64,000 bases of DNA from Zingiber officinale (lineage: Eukaryota; Streptophyta; Magnoliopsida; Zingiberales; Zingiberaceae), in assembly GCF_018446385.1 (NCBI RefSeq), contig NC_055989.1:135559004-135623003 (forward strand), written 5' to 3'. The notes beneath the pieces were generated by a model. It was not told where the DNA came from. It was given only the letters and a program-made list of their open reading frames with translations, and did no database searches. How positions within the stretch are numbered: the stretch's first letter is position 1; each line of letters begins with the position of its first letter. The translations under genes were made by a program, and so were the position numbers. Below, in pieces: positions 23,263 through 34,676 of the stretch.

Positions 23263-24322
23263 TGTAGATCCCTTACGGTCGGCAAGAGGGGGTGAATTAC
23301 CCTGCACAATAAAAAACAAGTATACCTTTCACCAACTATTGGTCTTAAAGAATTACACACAACAAAAATATAATAGAATTAAAAGAGTACGAGAGGAACA
23401 ATTTTACTTGATTTGCAATCAGAAGATTACTACTTCCAGGAAAGTTGGCTAACTATGAAGATCTCCTTCTCGAACAAAACATTGGAGGCGGAGAAGCCTT
23501 ATACACGAAAATGAAGCTCGGAAATGAAAAACAGAATGGATTTTGAAATACAAAGTGTGTTATTCAAAATGAAGAAGACTAGAACTCTATTTATAGTCTA
23601 CTGGTCGAATCTGACAAGTTGTTGATGTGGCACGATCTGGGGGCCCGAACCCTCTCCGGGCGCCCCCAACGTGACAAAATTCTATCTCCACATGATGGCT
23701 ACGCAACGACCAAGTGATAAGGTTTTATCCACTCCCGGACGTTAGGAACCGCTCCATGCGCTTGGACCGCTGTTGACTTGGGCCCAAAGTCGATTCACTG
23801 CGTTGAGGCATCCTTTTGGCACAAAGTGTTCCAGACGCCCATACCAGCTTGGGGTGCCCGAACTCCAGGAGCCCGGACTCTAGGCGCCTAGAATAGCTCC
23901 GGACGTCCGAACTCCAGGCGCCTGGAATAGCTCCGGGAGCTAGGACAAGAGTCAACTCTTAGTTGACTTTTTGTTCAACCATCTACTCCGATTCCATTTG
24001 CTTGGGTGATTTTGGTCATTCAGAATTGGGCTCACCCGAACCTATCTTCCAACTTTCTCGAGCAATTTTCCGCTCCGACTTCTCATCCTTTGGAAACGCT
24101 GTGCGCTTTCTTCTCATCCGTCGGCGTACTCTTCCACAACACCTCGTCCCTCAGATGCACTGAGTCCGTCGACTCTTTTCTGTGCCATCCTTCTTGCTAA
24201 ATACGTCTTTCGCTCGTCTTCTTGTGTTCCTAAGTTCCTGCACACTTAGACACAAGGATCAAACACAATCAGACCTAACTTGACTTAGTTGATCACATCA
24301 AAACTATCATGGGATACTTACA
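23263..24322 (-). repeat. 5' LTR of the family A element (1060 bp)
   Basis: On the minus strand it runs TGTAAGTATCCC to GGGATCTACA and is followed by AATTGGTATTAGAG, a one-base variant of the usual primer-binding site. GGGCGCCCCC and CCGGGCGC-like words lie at 23640-23930. Confidence 0.8.
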
Positions 24323-24996
24323 CCTTGAATCGGTTGACAATGAATTTTGATATTTGGGTAAAGAGTTTAAGTTATGCCGTGTATTGGATTTTGATTTATG
24401 TGTCTAAGTGTTTAAGGACTTATGTATACACACACAACTACCCATTGGCTGAAGATTTAAGTTAGATCGGAGAAGGTTGGCATGAGACACATAAGGGACC
24501 ATAGGATAAGGAGCATTAGAGTTGGTTATGCTAGGAGAGCAGAAGACGTAAGCAAACATGAAGGATGGCACTGGAAGGAAAATGATGGATTCAGTGCATC
24601 TCCAAGGGATGAGGAGTTGGTAGAAGAGCACATAGGTCAAGCGAGAAGGGAAACATGAAAAGAGAGCCCAATCTCTCAGTACATTCGAGGGATGAGAAAC
24701 CTAGTGAATGACAATAAGAAGGCTTAAGGTAGCCATTGTGAGTTGAAGGTTGAGTGTACTTGTATTTGGATTTGGTATCCATTGACCACATGGATCAGAT
24801 CTGCATGATCCATTTAGATTTAGTCGACCAGATTATGTAGGTGATCGACCAGATGATACATGGATTTGATTGCCATAGATCAAATCTGCATGATTTGATT
24901 AGAGTTGGTCGACCAAATGGTTTAAGTTGTCGACTAGAAGGGGGCACATAGGGATCCAAAGGCGGTGGGTGTTAGTACTATAAATGAAACAAACAT
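24323..24996 (+). repeat. Plus-strand LTR fragment with GTCGACCA palindromes
   Basis: Shares GTGTCTAAGTGTTTAAGGAC and GGATTCAGTGCATCTC-AAGGG with family A, then shows TAGTCGACCA, GATCGACCAGATG and TGGTCGACCAAATGG words at 24820-24950. It is head-to-head with the preceding minus-strand LTR. Confidence 0.6.
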
Positions 24997-25572
24997 TTAT
25001 GAGTAAATTTGGTGTTCGGCTTAGTAAGAACTTGTTTATGTTCATTCAATACATATAATGTCAATTAAATGAACAAGTTTGAATAACTCGTTAAACTAAA
25101 TGAACAAACTTGAATACATATGTATTCAACTTGTTAATGTTCATAAACAAAGATTGTGAACTGTTCGTGAATAATATTCACACACAAAGTTTGTAAACAA
25201 TGTTCACAAACAAGGCTTGTGAACCATATTTATCAATAAAACTCCCATCAATATGGTAAATAAATAAAGAAATTTTCAAAATGAATAATTAAGATTGTAT
25301 TATCAAACTTAATAACCGATCAAACAAGTTTAAAATTATAAAATTTTTAAATAATCAAACAAGTTTGAATTGAGAGCTTGATAACATTTTAACGAATCAA
25401 ACTCAAGCTAAGCTTAAACCAAACTCAAGATCGTAAAAGGAAAAATCAAGCAAAACTTGAATAAACATTTCAACGGTATGGTTCATTTTAGGCGCGACTT
25501 GGATTAACTTGATTACTTTGTCAAATAAACTTGAACATCATGAAACTTGACACAATATGACTTATTTATAGG
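24997..25572. repeat. Unclassified AT-rich repeat with CTATAAAT-type ends
   Basis: Begins CTATAAATGAAAC and ends ATTTATAGG, giving short inverted ends. The interior is full of TTGTGAAC/GTTCACAA and GTTTGAAT words in both directions. It may be a small DNA transposon, but no convincing target duplication was found. Confidence 0.4.
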
Positions 25573-25818
25573 CCTAGTGTGCATGATCTGGATCAGTATC
25601 TTGGATCTCACAATTTGGTCAACCAACCAATTTTTTTGACTAGATGATGCCACATTAGTAACTTTAACGCCGCCCAGCATTTCAAGGAGGTTTTTTTTAA
25701 AGGGGATAGGGTTTCGAACAGAAGTATCTCTCCATCATTTAATTCTCGTAAAAAATGCCATATTATTTTTTATTTTTTATTAATCTCTTGTACTACCTAA
25801 ACCTCATTCTATAAGAGA
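25573..25818. other. Unique or old LTR sequence, no gene seen
   Basis: The first 80 bp continue the LTR style of 24323-24996 (GGTCAACCAACC, GACTAGATGATG). The remainder shows no recognisable feature. Confidence 0.4.
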
Positions 25819-25833
25819 TTTCTTTATCTCCAT

Positions 25834-26080
25834 GCCCCCGGAGCTATGGTGCAGCAGTAGAATATCCAGATTGTCTCCCAGATATTCGTAGTTCGAGCCT
25901 CATTTATGATGAATTTGTAAGAATTTTTTCTCCAAATGGGGCACGCAATTAAAGGATGTTGGGCTCCTGGACTATCCGCTGCGAGCGCTTCTCGATTTAC
26001 CCTGATGGTCGATGGAAAACTTCTATGGGATCGGATCGATCATTCCAGACTTAACATTACCCAACCTGATTAATCATTTT
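25834..26080 (+). mobile_element. Second tRNA-derived SINE
   Basis: Box A-like GAGCTATGGTGCAGCAG at 25841 and box B-like GTAGTTCGAGCCTC at about 25890. Flanks TTTCTTTATCTCCAT (25819-25833) and TTTCTCTATCTTCAT (26081-26095) match at 13 of 15 bases. The element ends in a short T-rich stretch. It is clearly different in sequence from the SINE at 13943. Confidence 0.75.
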
Positions 26081-26095
26081 TTTCTCTATCTTCAT

Positions 26096-26289
26096 CACAT
26101 TACCGAAGGAGATAAAAGTAGCTAGCGGGCCCAAGTGTAATCTATCTTGAGATCATATGTTGTGGACTAGGGGTCTAGGGCCTATTGAATCATGTACATC
26201 ATTGTTTTTATTTTGGTATGTGCTTTTTTGTTTTTGTTTTTATGCTTCCACTACTAATATATGTTATGTGCCCATGTTGAAATCACAAC
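26096..26289. other. Spacer without recognised feature
   Basis: T-rich sequence with no ORF or repeat boundary that I can support. Confidence 0.4.
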
Positions 26290-27839
26290 AAAAGAAATGG
26301 GCCTTTTATTTGTAGGCATGGTATTCACCCCCTCCCCTCCCCTCCCCTCCAGCTATCAAACTCACATAAACACTAACAATAAGTAAACTAAATGTAGCAG
26401 AATATCAATCGTGATATCAACATAGTAGTTGAGCAAAACAAAACAAGCAGAGATCAATGACACAATAACACACCCAATTTTATCATGGTTCATATCCCCC
26501 ACATAGTCCTGGACTAAGAATCTCACCAAATATACCACTATTTTTCTCTTTTCTGGCCTTAGCCAAAGGTAGAGAAACCACTCACAAAAATAAATTTTCT
26601 AAATGTCTTACAAATATATATATGTTGAATGCAAAGATAATTTAGATATCATAATAATAACAGTAATAAGATAATTTTATAGAAAATTTCTAGCAATTCC
26701 AAGATCTTGATCTCTTTTTTCAGTGTCAATGCATCATAAATTTTCCTCATGATCACAACCTGGAAGAAGGACAATAAATTGTTGTGGATATTAGGATCTT
26801 CACGTTGTTGTAAAAATATGGGAGCGTTGTATTTAGAGATTAGAGAGAACGCTTGTTGGGTATATGTTTTGTTGTATCTTTTATGAACGACTAGTTCTTT
26901 ATACATGATCTTATCAAATCTATAAGAATTGGTAAGCCTTTATCTGTGAGATCACAGCTAATAACTTTTTGATTTTATTTCCAGTAGACTATGTGCCATA
27001 TATCAATTGGCTATGTGCTTAAAAGTCAACTATCCGAATTGACTTTGACAGTCTTTGTTTGATCGGACAGAGGGTCAATCGACTCCATAGTCAACTTTCC
27101 AAGTTGACTTTAAAAGTAGACTGTAATTCTTTTTATTTAGTTTTTAATTGCTTTAGTCAACTTTCCAGTTGATTTAAAACCTTCTGTTGGCTTTACAAAT
27201 ATATTAGTCAACTACTCCAAATCTATTATTAAACATTTTGTTTCTCCCATTATAAACCATGAATTCAAACCACATTGTGGTATGCAAAATCACAAAGTTA
27301 ACGACATTTGTAGTATCAATGACTTCACTAGACCATACAATCGATTGATCTCATAACATGAACCTGAACCAATTTAAATTCATGGCGTACACTCTCCTTG
27401 TGCAATAGTCAACTATTACCTCAATATTATTTAATTGAGACATCATGACTCAACCTCTCTACTCATTGAGTCTGCCTAACTCCAAGTCCCTGAATTACAA
27501 TCACTGAAAACGTACTCTCCATTTCAAGATTAATACAGATGACCTCCATACCTTCTAGACTTTTATGTTGGAGTCTCCACATATCCAGGCCTTCACCATG
27601 CCTAACATCTAGCTATCTTGGACTGCTATGACTTTCCTTCGGCTAAGCACCTTCTTAGGTTCCACTTGACTAGCATCTTGCCACTCTTAACTTGCTAGAA
27701 CCTTGGACTTCACCCAACAACCATCCAACCACCCTTGGACTGCTAGAACTTCCTTTTGCTAAGCACCTTCTTTGACTTCAGCTGCCTAACATCGACTGCC
27801 CATGATTTGCTAGGACTTTTTTTTTACCAAGCACATTGT
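26290..27839 (-). repeat. Family D LTR, minus strand, truncated
   Basis: Parallels 18121-19275 block by block (GAATTGGTAAG, AGTCAACT words, TCTCCTTGTGCAATAGTCAAC, ATCATGACTCAACC). A CCCCT run occurs at 26328-26351. Its U3 start is missing, and it abuts a plus-strand D LTR at 27840. The left edge is approximate. Confidence 0.6.
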
Positions 27840-27860
27840 CGGGGTTGATGCAATCACCCA

Positions 27861-28795
27861 TGTATGATCTAATTTGAACGCTAGAGGGGCCGTTCTTTTT
27901 TCTTTCTATCAAAGTTAGTTACAAATGTATAGTAAAAATAAAAAGAAAATGTAAAAAGAAAGAGACACATGACACAAAATTGACTTGATTCACACCCTCT
28001 CGGGGTGTTACGTCCAAGGTATGGATTCAATGTGAGTCCACTAATTTCCTTTCTTGATATTTTCTGAAAGCAGAGAAACCTTGTATAGATTTCGTAAGTC
28101 AATCACAAGTATAAAAATAGAAAGTAAAACCATAAAACAAAAATAAAACTCGTGTAGATCAAGCTAGAAGCCCTAAATATCACAACACCCTTCGGATGCT
28201 TCCCGGATCACACAAGTAGAATTTGAAGTGCTTTTGAATAGTAGAATGAGAGATGTTGATTATTGTTTATGATGGAAGAGACAACCTCAACTCCCCTTTT
28301 ATAGAGCTTGATTGACACTCTTCTAGTCGACTGGACCTTCGTTGACTCGATTGAAAAATGGATCCTCTTCGATTGCCGATCTGGCTAACTTTTGTGACTT
28401 ATGGTCGCTTGGATCTTAGTCAACTTTCATTCGAAGATTGATTCACATGAACCTAATGATCTTGACTTTCGGTCGATCGGATTAGTTCCCAACTAGTTAG
28501 GTGCAACCCTTTGTCTAGCGGTTGTTTCCTGCAAAATAAACATAAAAAGAAACATACAAAAACTTAGTGCTTGGTCTACCTAACTTACTAGGTTTCTTTT
28601 GCCAAGTGTTTAACTCCCAGCTAATCCTACTTGGACTTGTCATTCACTTCCAAGCTTCAAGTCAACCTTGATTTGCTTAGACTCTATGCTCAACTTGATC
28701 AAGATTGACCAAATTATTTGACCAACCTTAATCAAATTTTCTAAACATATTGTTCAAACAAATACTCAAAACTTTGGAGGTTGATTACACCAACA
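27861..28795 (-). mobile_element. Solo LTR, target duplication ACCCA
   Basis: TGTATGATC...ACCAACA, flanked by ACCCA at 27856-27860 and 28796-28800. A minus-strand Sirevirus-like LTR: CGCTAGAGGGGCCGTTC near its plus-strand start corresponds to the LTR end. 935 bp. Confidence 0.88.
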
Positions 28796-28950
28796 ACCCA
28801 TGCACATACATTGCAGGTTTTGGTGGCTTGGTAATGTAACCTAACCAAGTATGTGTGTTGCATGGTTTTGATTTCAACCATTTTTTGTGGTTTGATGTTG
28901 TATGTCAAGTGTGTAGGCGTAGATGACTTGGCAAATAGACATGGTGAAAG

Positions 28951-29462
28951 TGTTGAAATAGTGATATATGTTTAGTCCCACATTGAAAAGAATGAAGATG
29001 TTTGATAGACTTATTAAAGGATGTGCATCAAGTGTGTTGTATTTAATTGATGACCTTGGTAACCAAGTGGAGCATATTTATATATATATGTCAAAGATGG
29101 GCACTTGGGCACTTTGGGCACACAAAGATTAAATTCGGAATGAATTTAATTTTGAATTTTTTGGTGAACAGATGTGACAGTTAACGTGTCCGCTCATGAA
29201 TAGGTGTCTCCACAACCTTTCTCAAAGGTTGCATTGTTCACTATATATACATCCTTTTAACATCTTCTCGGTAATCACTTTTTATTCTCTAATTTGTCTT
29301 GGAAGAATCTATAGAATTGTTGTCTATAGATTCTACGTTGTTTTGAGTATCCTGGAGGGAATTTGTCGCTAAAACCCGGCAGCAACATAGCGGGGGCAAA
29401 ATTTCCTTAAGGAAAGTGATTCACGCTCAAAACAAGGTTCCATCTTCGTACTGCTTCCAACA
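28951..29462 (+). mobile_element. Solo LTR, target duplication GAAAG
   Basis: TGTTGAAATAG...TTCCAACA, 512 bp, flanked by GAAAG at 28946-28950 and 29463-29467. Contains TTCACTATATATACATCC (TATA box near 29240) and the inverted repeat TTTCCTTAAGGAAA near 29402. The start TGTTGAAATAGTGATATATG followed by AGTCCCACATTG resembles a short-LTR copia family different from the Sirevirus-like ones. Confidence 0.9.
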
Positions 29463-30881
29463 GAAAGTCCTAGTAGGCATGTGATGTCAGATGCTAGTAG
29501 GCATGTGATGTCAGATGCTAGGTAGATGGACATGGCGAAATCCCTAGGATGATAGGTAGATGGATGTGGTGAAAGTCTTAACAAGCATGGGATATTGGAT
29601 GCTATATATGCAGAGAAAGTCCAAGAGGGATCTTGATAAGAAAGACCCGGAGTGGTGAGACTCCAAGAAGAGGAAGACATGGTGATGCAGCTCCAAGCAT
29701 GTGAGCGTTGGCTTATAGGCCTTCTGGCATTAAGTATGTTTCTAACTTGAGATCTTCGAGATCATATAATCGTGGGACAAGGGTAGTTTCAGAGCTAGGC
29801 GGATTTGATCCATAGAGGGGTTTAATTATGGTGTCTAAGTCAGCTGATATTAAGGTAATAGTCGACTATTACACAAGGAGAATGCAAATACCAAATTTGA
29901 GTGAGTCCAAATTCGTGACGTGGGATCAATCAACTGTGTTGACTGCGGAAGTTGATTGATTGATACCATGAATGGCTGATAACTAGCAATTTGACGTATT
30001 ATTTTGTGTTTTTACTTGACAATTTTAATCCTCTCGTATGTTTAAAGTTGTCTTTATTTTTTTTTACAAGCAAGGGTTTATTTTAAACTTTATTTCAATT
30101 TCTTGTCAAAATGATACATATTTTCTGAATTTTGAGTGTGTTGTGTCTTGTAGGGGAATCAAGGAGTGCATCAACAGTTCGAGGGAGTATTTCTAGCAAG
30201 GGACATGCTTGGTCGTGCCCCCTAGCATGACCGAGCCTTGCCCAATAGCACGGCCAAGTTGTGCCCCCTATCGCTTTCTCCGAGTAGCAGCCAAACTGAC
30301 CACCACAGAATGAGACACGACCTGGCCGTGCCCTTGGGCACGACCGTGTCACCATCCATAGCGGCCAACATGACCTGTCTATGTCTAAGGGCATGACCGT
30401 GGTACGAATTGAGGCGACTCAAGATTGGGGAGTTGGCTTAACCTAAGGTTGGTTCAAGAGGTGACTATAAAAATGAAAGAGGCTAGTTCAACCCAGGGAC
30501 CTCTCACTTAGCCTTCATCTCATCTCCATCCCTCCTCCATCTCCACCACACTTCATCTCCATCAAAGGAAGGACCTCCGACGATCTTCCTATATAGCTCT
30601 GATGTCTACCTCTCTTTCTCTGGTTGGAAAGAGAGAGTCCATCCCGCATCCAACTCTTCCACGAGCTCGACCTGGTTACTAGAAGCTCCCCTTCATCCAT
30701 AAGCTTTGTGGTCTCGAAGCTTAATGATCCATTCCACTGCCCTCTCGACATCGGAGAGACTTGGGGTTAGACCTACCCAAAGGTTGGATATGAATTGGAC
30801 CCAACCCGAGCTTGTAATCGGGTCAACAAGTTGGTTAGCCTTTGACCAAGCTAGCCAAGCCTGAACTGTAATCGGCCTAGC

Positions 30882-30884
<3 letters not shown>

Positions 30885-30918
<34 letters not shown>
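30885..30918. repeat. (AC)17 microsatellite
   Basis: Uninterrupted AC dinucleotides inside the Athila-type LTR. Confidence 0.98.
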
Positions 30919-30921
<3 letters not shown>

Positions 30922-31035
30922 ATCCAGATTCATAACTGGGTAAACGGGCTAGTTCCAACTATTGATTTTTATATATACAAATTTATATATTTTATTATTT
31001 TTAAAAATAATAATATCAAACTGTTGCGAACTATG

Positions 31036-32383
31036 TGCTAGTGCAGTTTGTAATAATTATCTAACTCAGATTTTGATGAATGACAAGTGAGTTAAGTTAG
31101 ATGTGTTTGTGATCTGATTACTTTACCAAGTGTGTAGGAATGGATGGTCTAAAGGACCTGCCACCAAGCAGAAATCCAACTAGGCTCGCGGGACCGAATA
31201 GTTGGTGTGAAGACCAGATGGGTCAACGGGCCGATCTGAGTTCTGACAGAAAGTTCGATTGGGTTCGTGGGACTTGACAGCCTGCAGAAGTCTAGTTAGG
31301 TCTACGGACCGGATAGCTGACATGAAGACCTGGTAGATCAAGAGGCTAGTCAATCGACTGCACGTTGGTAAGTAAAGGTAAATCACTGGAGGAGAGTGAC
31401 TCGGTGAGGACGCGTCCCAGTTGAGGGACAGTAGGCGTCGGTCCAGTTTAGGTTCATTTTGGATTTCTAAACTGAGATCTCGACTAGATCCTGATCTCAG
31501 GGGAGACATGGTCTCATTACTACTTAGTATTATTGTGCTAACACTTGTCTTGCAGGTCATTATCTTGTTTATTACACTAACACACTTTGCAGGGCAAGAA
31601 AAGCACCAAAAGTCTCAGGTGAATAGTACCCAAGCCGCCTTTCAAGGGATGGAAGACGCCTTCAAGTATTGAAGGTACCTTGACACTGTTCATAGAAGGC
31701 GCCTTCAGTACATGGAAAGTGCCTTCCACAGGATAAAGTTTGAACTTCATTATAGATAAGAGCTAGGTTGTTTGGGATTGAATTTTCCGGGTCGGAGGTG
31801 CCTTCAAGGCCTTTGAAGGCGCCTTCCACAACCGTACCCTTATAAGGGTATCTTGACCTAAGCTTCAACAACAACTTCTATACGAGCTTCCACACGATCC
31901 TTTGGGCTTATGAGTGTTGCTACTTCGTCCTCCTGCTGTGCTGTAAAGCTCCTGTGCTTGACAACCATTCCAAGGATTTCCGATCGCAGACGACAGACCG
32001 ACATCGACAAACAAGTATTTGGACTTCAATTCTTACTTGTCGGTAACACAACTATTTTGTTATACTTAATTCTGCATAAAGGAAAATGTAGCTTGTTATA
32101 CTTTTCTATTCTTTCTATTTGTATTCGATTCCCTCTTCCGGATGTACCAGAAGAGGTATTTTAATGGATTACTTATTAATAAGTCCACGAGGCCTGAGCC
32201 TTAGAATAAGAGTCGTCGAAGGCTCCGAACCAAGTAAAATCGAACACGTGCTTTCTTGCCTCCTTTTCTACTTCGCTTTCTAAACTCTTTTTCCGCTGCG
32301 TACTTCACTTTTAGTTTTAAAAAGTAAAAATAAGTTTTCAAAAATCACATGATTCACCCCCCTACATATATCTCGATCGAACA
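31036..32383 (+). mobile_element. Solo LTR, target duplication CTATG
   Basis: Starts TGCTAGTGCAGTTTG (TGTTGGTGCAG with two transitions) and ends CTCGATCGAACA. CTATG lies at 31031-31035 and 32384-32388. Same family as 12748-13909 (shared CTAACTCAGATTTTGATGAATGACAA). Carries perfect GAAGGCGCCTTC palindromes at 31695-31706 and 31815-31826. 1348 bp. Confidence 0.9.
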
Positions 32384-33047
32384 CTATGCACTGGCGGCTC
32401 AAAATTATGAACTGTAACTGTCTTGGATGGTTAAGATTAAGGGTCGACGTTTTAGGAACCGTCGATTTCGAACCATGGTCGGGTATGCTTAGGGTCACAA
32501 TCTCTTCCAGCATACCCCGCAAGGCCTTTCTTCCGCAAAACCACGAATCGATCCATCATTCAATTTTTAGTTCGTAGTGCTCTTGTCATTTGTTGGAGTT
32601 TGTTGGATTTCCCTGGATTAAGTTTGTTTACATTCAAGTTTTGGTACTTATCTTCATTCTTACTTACATGATGTTTGTTGAAATGCCTTTTACATTGATT
32701 TTACTTTTGTCATGCAATTTACTCTTGACTGAATTCTTGCAATGTTTTATGTGTTTCAAGTTAATTGTGATGCAGTTCTCTATGATTTTGTTGCAATCAT
32801 AGGTTAATTTCATTACCCCTTTGTCATGATCGTAGTTGAGTGCTTGGGTTTTTATTAATTGCATTCGGTGCCCTTGAATTGATCTTAGCATTTAGTCGAA
32901 CCCCAAAACCCCACGAAAACTTTCTATAGATTAATATCCATCATCAGGTTCCTTGAGAAACGATCTGGGCCATACTTCTATGTTATATTAATATAGTGAG
33001 GTTCGGTTTATGTTGTAATCTTATTATAAAAATAGTCTTATCAATTT

Positions 33048-33065
33048 TGACGTTATTATCAGGGA
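33048..33065 (+). other. Decayed gypsy primer-binding site
   Basis: TGACGTTATTATCAGGGA lies four bases after the LTR. Against the standard Athila/Tat site TGGCGCCGTTGCCGGGGA it differs at 7 of 18 positions, all C-to-T or G-to-A. Confidence 0.7.
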
Positions 33066-33179
33066 ATAAGATGATGATCGTTAATTTTTAGATTGTTCAA
33101 TAATTTCTGGTTTGTTTTTTTGTTCTTGGTGCCTTCTGATCTTGTTTGTTGTGCGCAGTGTGAGACGAAGAATTCTTGT

Positions 33180-33620
33180 GATAATTTGCTTGAATTTGGT
33201 CTAGAGATTGACAGGATATTTCATACAACACGAGTGAGTAATCGATCTTTGTGTATTCATTATGGCAAAAGATGAAACGCTCACCCCAGCGTTCTTGTCG
33301 TACCCGACCTAAGGCCATTATGAGGGAGGTAAATCACAGCATCCGAGCGAGCATGTGACGGACAAGGTGTAATATAGGGATAGAAGATTTATTCTCCAAC
33401 TGTCCCGAGGATCAACCTTGTGATCTTATTATGACAACACTCATCATATATCAACTCGAATGACCCGTGAAATCGATCTTTGTGTATTCAATATCTAGAG
33501 CTAGAGGTGGACTTCGAGATGAGATCCGATATCATACACGTTTTACAGAAATTCCATGGTCTAGCTAGAGAAGATTCCAACAAAGAATTCCATATGGGTA
33601 TTGCTGGAATGTGTTGGAGC
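33180..33620 (+). pseudogene. Athila-type gag relic
   Basis: Two separated frames keep gypsy gag landmarks: FGLEIDRIFHTT (near 33195) resembles the N-terminal region, and DFEMRSDIIHVLQKFHGLAR (from about 33510) resembles the capsid core with its FHGLAGEDP-like motif. Stops and frameshifts separate them. The element is lost beyond about 33.7 kb. Confidence 0.65.
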
Positions 33621-33699
33621 TGCACAAAATTACCTCCCCTAGTAGTTACATTAAGGAGTTACCAGAGTACATTTAATCTGATCTTAGGTCTGTATTGAT

Positions 33700-34676
33700 G
33701 ATTTATTCGGGACAACGACTTAGATTGGGTATGCTCAATTAAGACTAGACATCATTTTACTTTGAGTAATATTTATTTATTTAAATAAAGTGTTTGTTAT
33801 GATGAGATATTTTTATTATTGGTTATAATTTATAGATCATAGTTGTATATAAATACATATTAAGATTATATTTTCTTAATAAGAATAAGAATTTGACAAA
33901 GAATGCAGGTGTGTATATATACAGTTATCCCAATTAAATTTTACTTTTAAGATTTATGAGGATGAGTTATAATATTAAGTATATAAAAAAAATTAAAATA
34001 TTTTTTTTTAAAGTGCTCATGAGATGTGCGGATATAAAGGATGTTACATATCAAAATAAATATATATATATATATATATATATAAAACACATAAAGCTGG
34101 TTCTAATGTATATTGTAGGCAACTTTATTTTGATTTGTAAGAGGATATTTCGGAGTAAATGTGCATGTTATATTATGAAACTTTTTAGATTCACTGAGGT
34201 TTACAAGTAGTGATGATAGAGATTGAAATAGCCATGTCAAATATTTATGTTTTTAATAAAATGGTTAAATAATTTATTTTGCAACAGTATGGCTATTGAT
34301 ATATTATTTTTTTTATCGTCAATCTCCTAATAAATTATAGTCAAATTGAAATTATCCAATGGCCATCATTATTGAACATCCTTTTATCCATTAAAAGGTA
34401 TTTCTATTTTAAAATTTATTAAACAGATGCCTTTGTCCTTTGTTTTATACCTAAACATACCATATTATTCTGAGCTGATCTAATTATAGGGATATAAATT
34501 GACAACTTAATAAATTAATTCGTAGTTTAAATCAAGCAATTCTAAAATCCCGTTATCCGCCTAAAAATAAAATGATGACATAAATGCAATTTTAGGAGGA
34601 AAAGAAAATCAAAGATATCAGTTTTTGAGGAAGCAGCTAACCGACGCCCATTTCCTTCCCTGCTCTTCTTCATTTC
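33700..34676. other. AT-rich upstream region of the PPR gene
   Basis: Contains a (TA)n tract at about 34058-34084 and GGATATAAATTG at about 34489, a possible TATA box ~180 bp before the start codon. No gene seen. Confidence 0.5.

Larger units (their letters stand above)
20162..24322 (-). mobile_element. Gag-only Sirevirus-like element, family A, minus strand
   Basis: The 5' LTR lies at 23263-24322 and the 3' LTR at 20162-21128 (plus coordinates). The primer-binding site is the reverse complement of CTAATACCA (23253-23261). The internal region of ~2.1 kb holds only gag and AT-rich DNA. The two LTRs share the CGGAGAAGCCTT, GGGCGC-rich and CGTACTCTTCC blocks but differ at many sites. The 3' LTR start lacks the expected purine tract, so that edge is probably truncated. 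No target duplication found. Confidence 0.8.
27840..29976 (+). repeat. Family D LTR, plus strand, carrying two solo LTRs
   Basis: Opens TTGATGCAATCACCCA, interrupted at 27861 and 28951 by solo LTRs, each with its own target duplication. After removing them the sequence reads continuously and reaches the AATAGTCGACTATTACACAAGG block near 29855. It is cut at 29977 by an Athila-type LTR. Confidence 0.65.
29977..33043 (+). repeat. Athila-type Ty3/gypsy LTR, split by a solo LTR
   Basis: Opens TGATAAC and closes GTCTTATCA, so the ends are inverted (TGATAA/TTATCA). After removing the inserted LTR and one target copy (1353 bp) it is ~1.7 kb, in the range for Athila LTRs. TATA box ACTATAAAAATG at about 30464. 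Words such as GGCACGACCGTGTC (30340) form palindromic clusters. A primer-binding site and gag follow. Classification rests on these; no pol is present. Confidence 0.75.

Noticed and set aside
24997..25572. DNA transposon with defined ends
   Set aside because: Short inverted ends exist, but I could not find a matching target duplication, so I list it only as an unclassified repeat.
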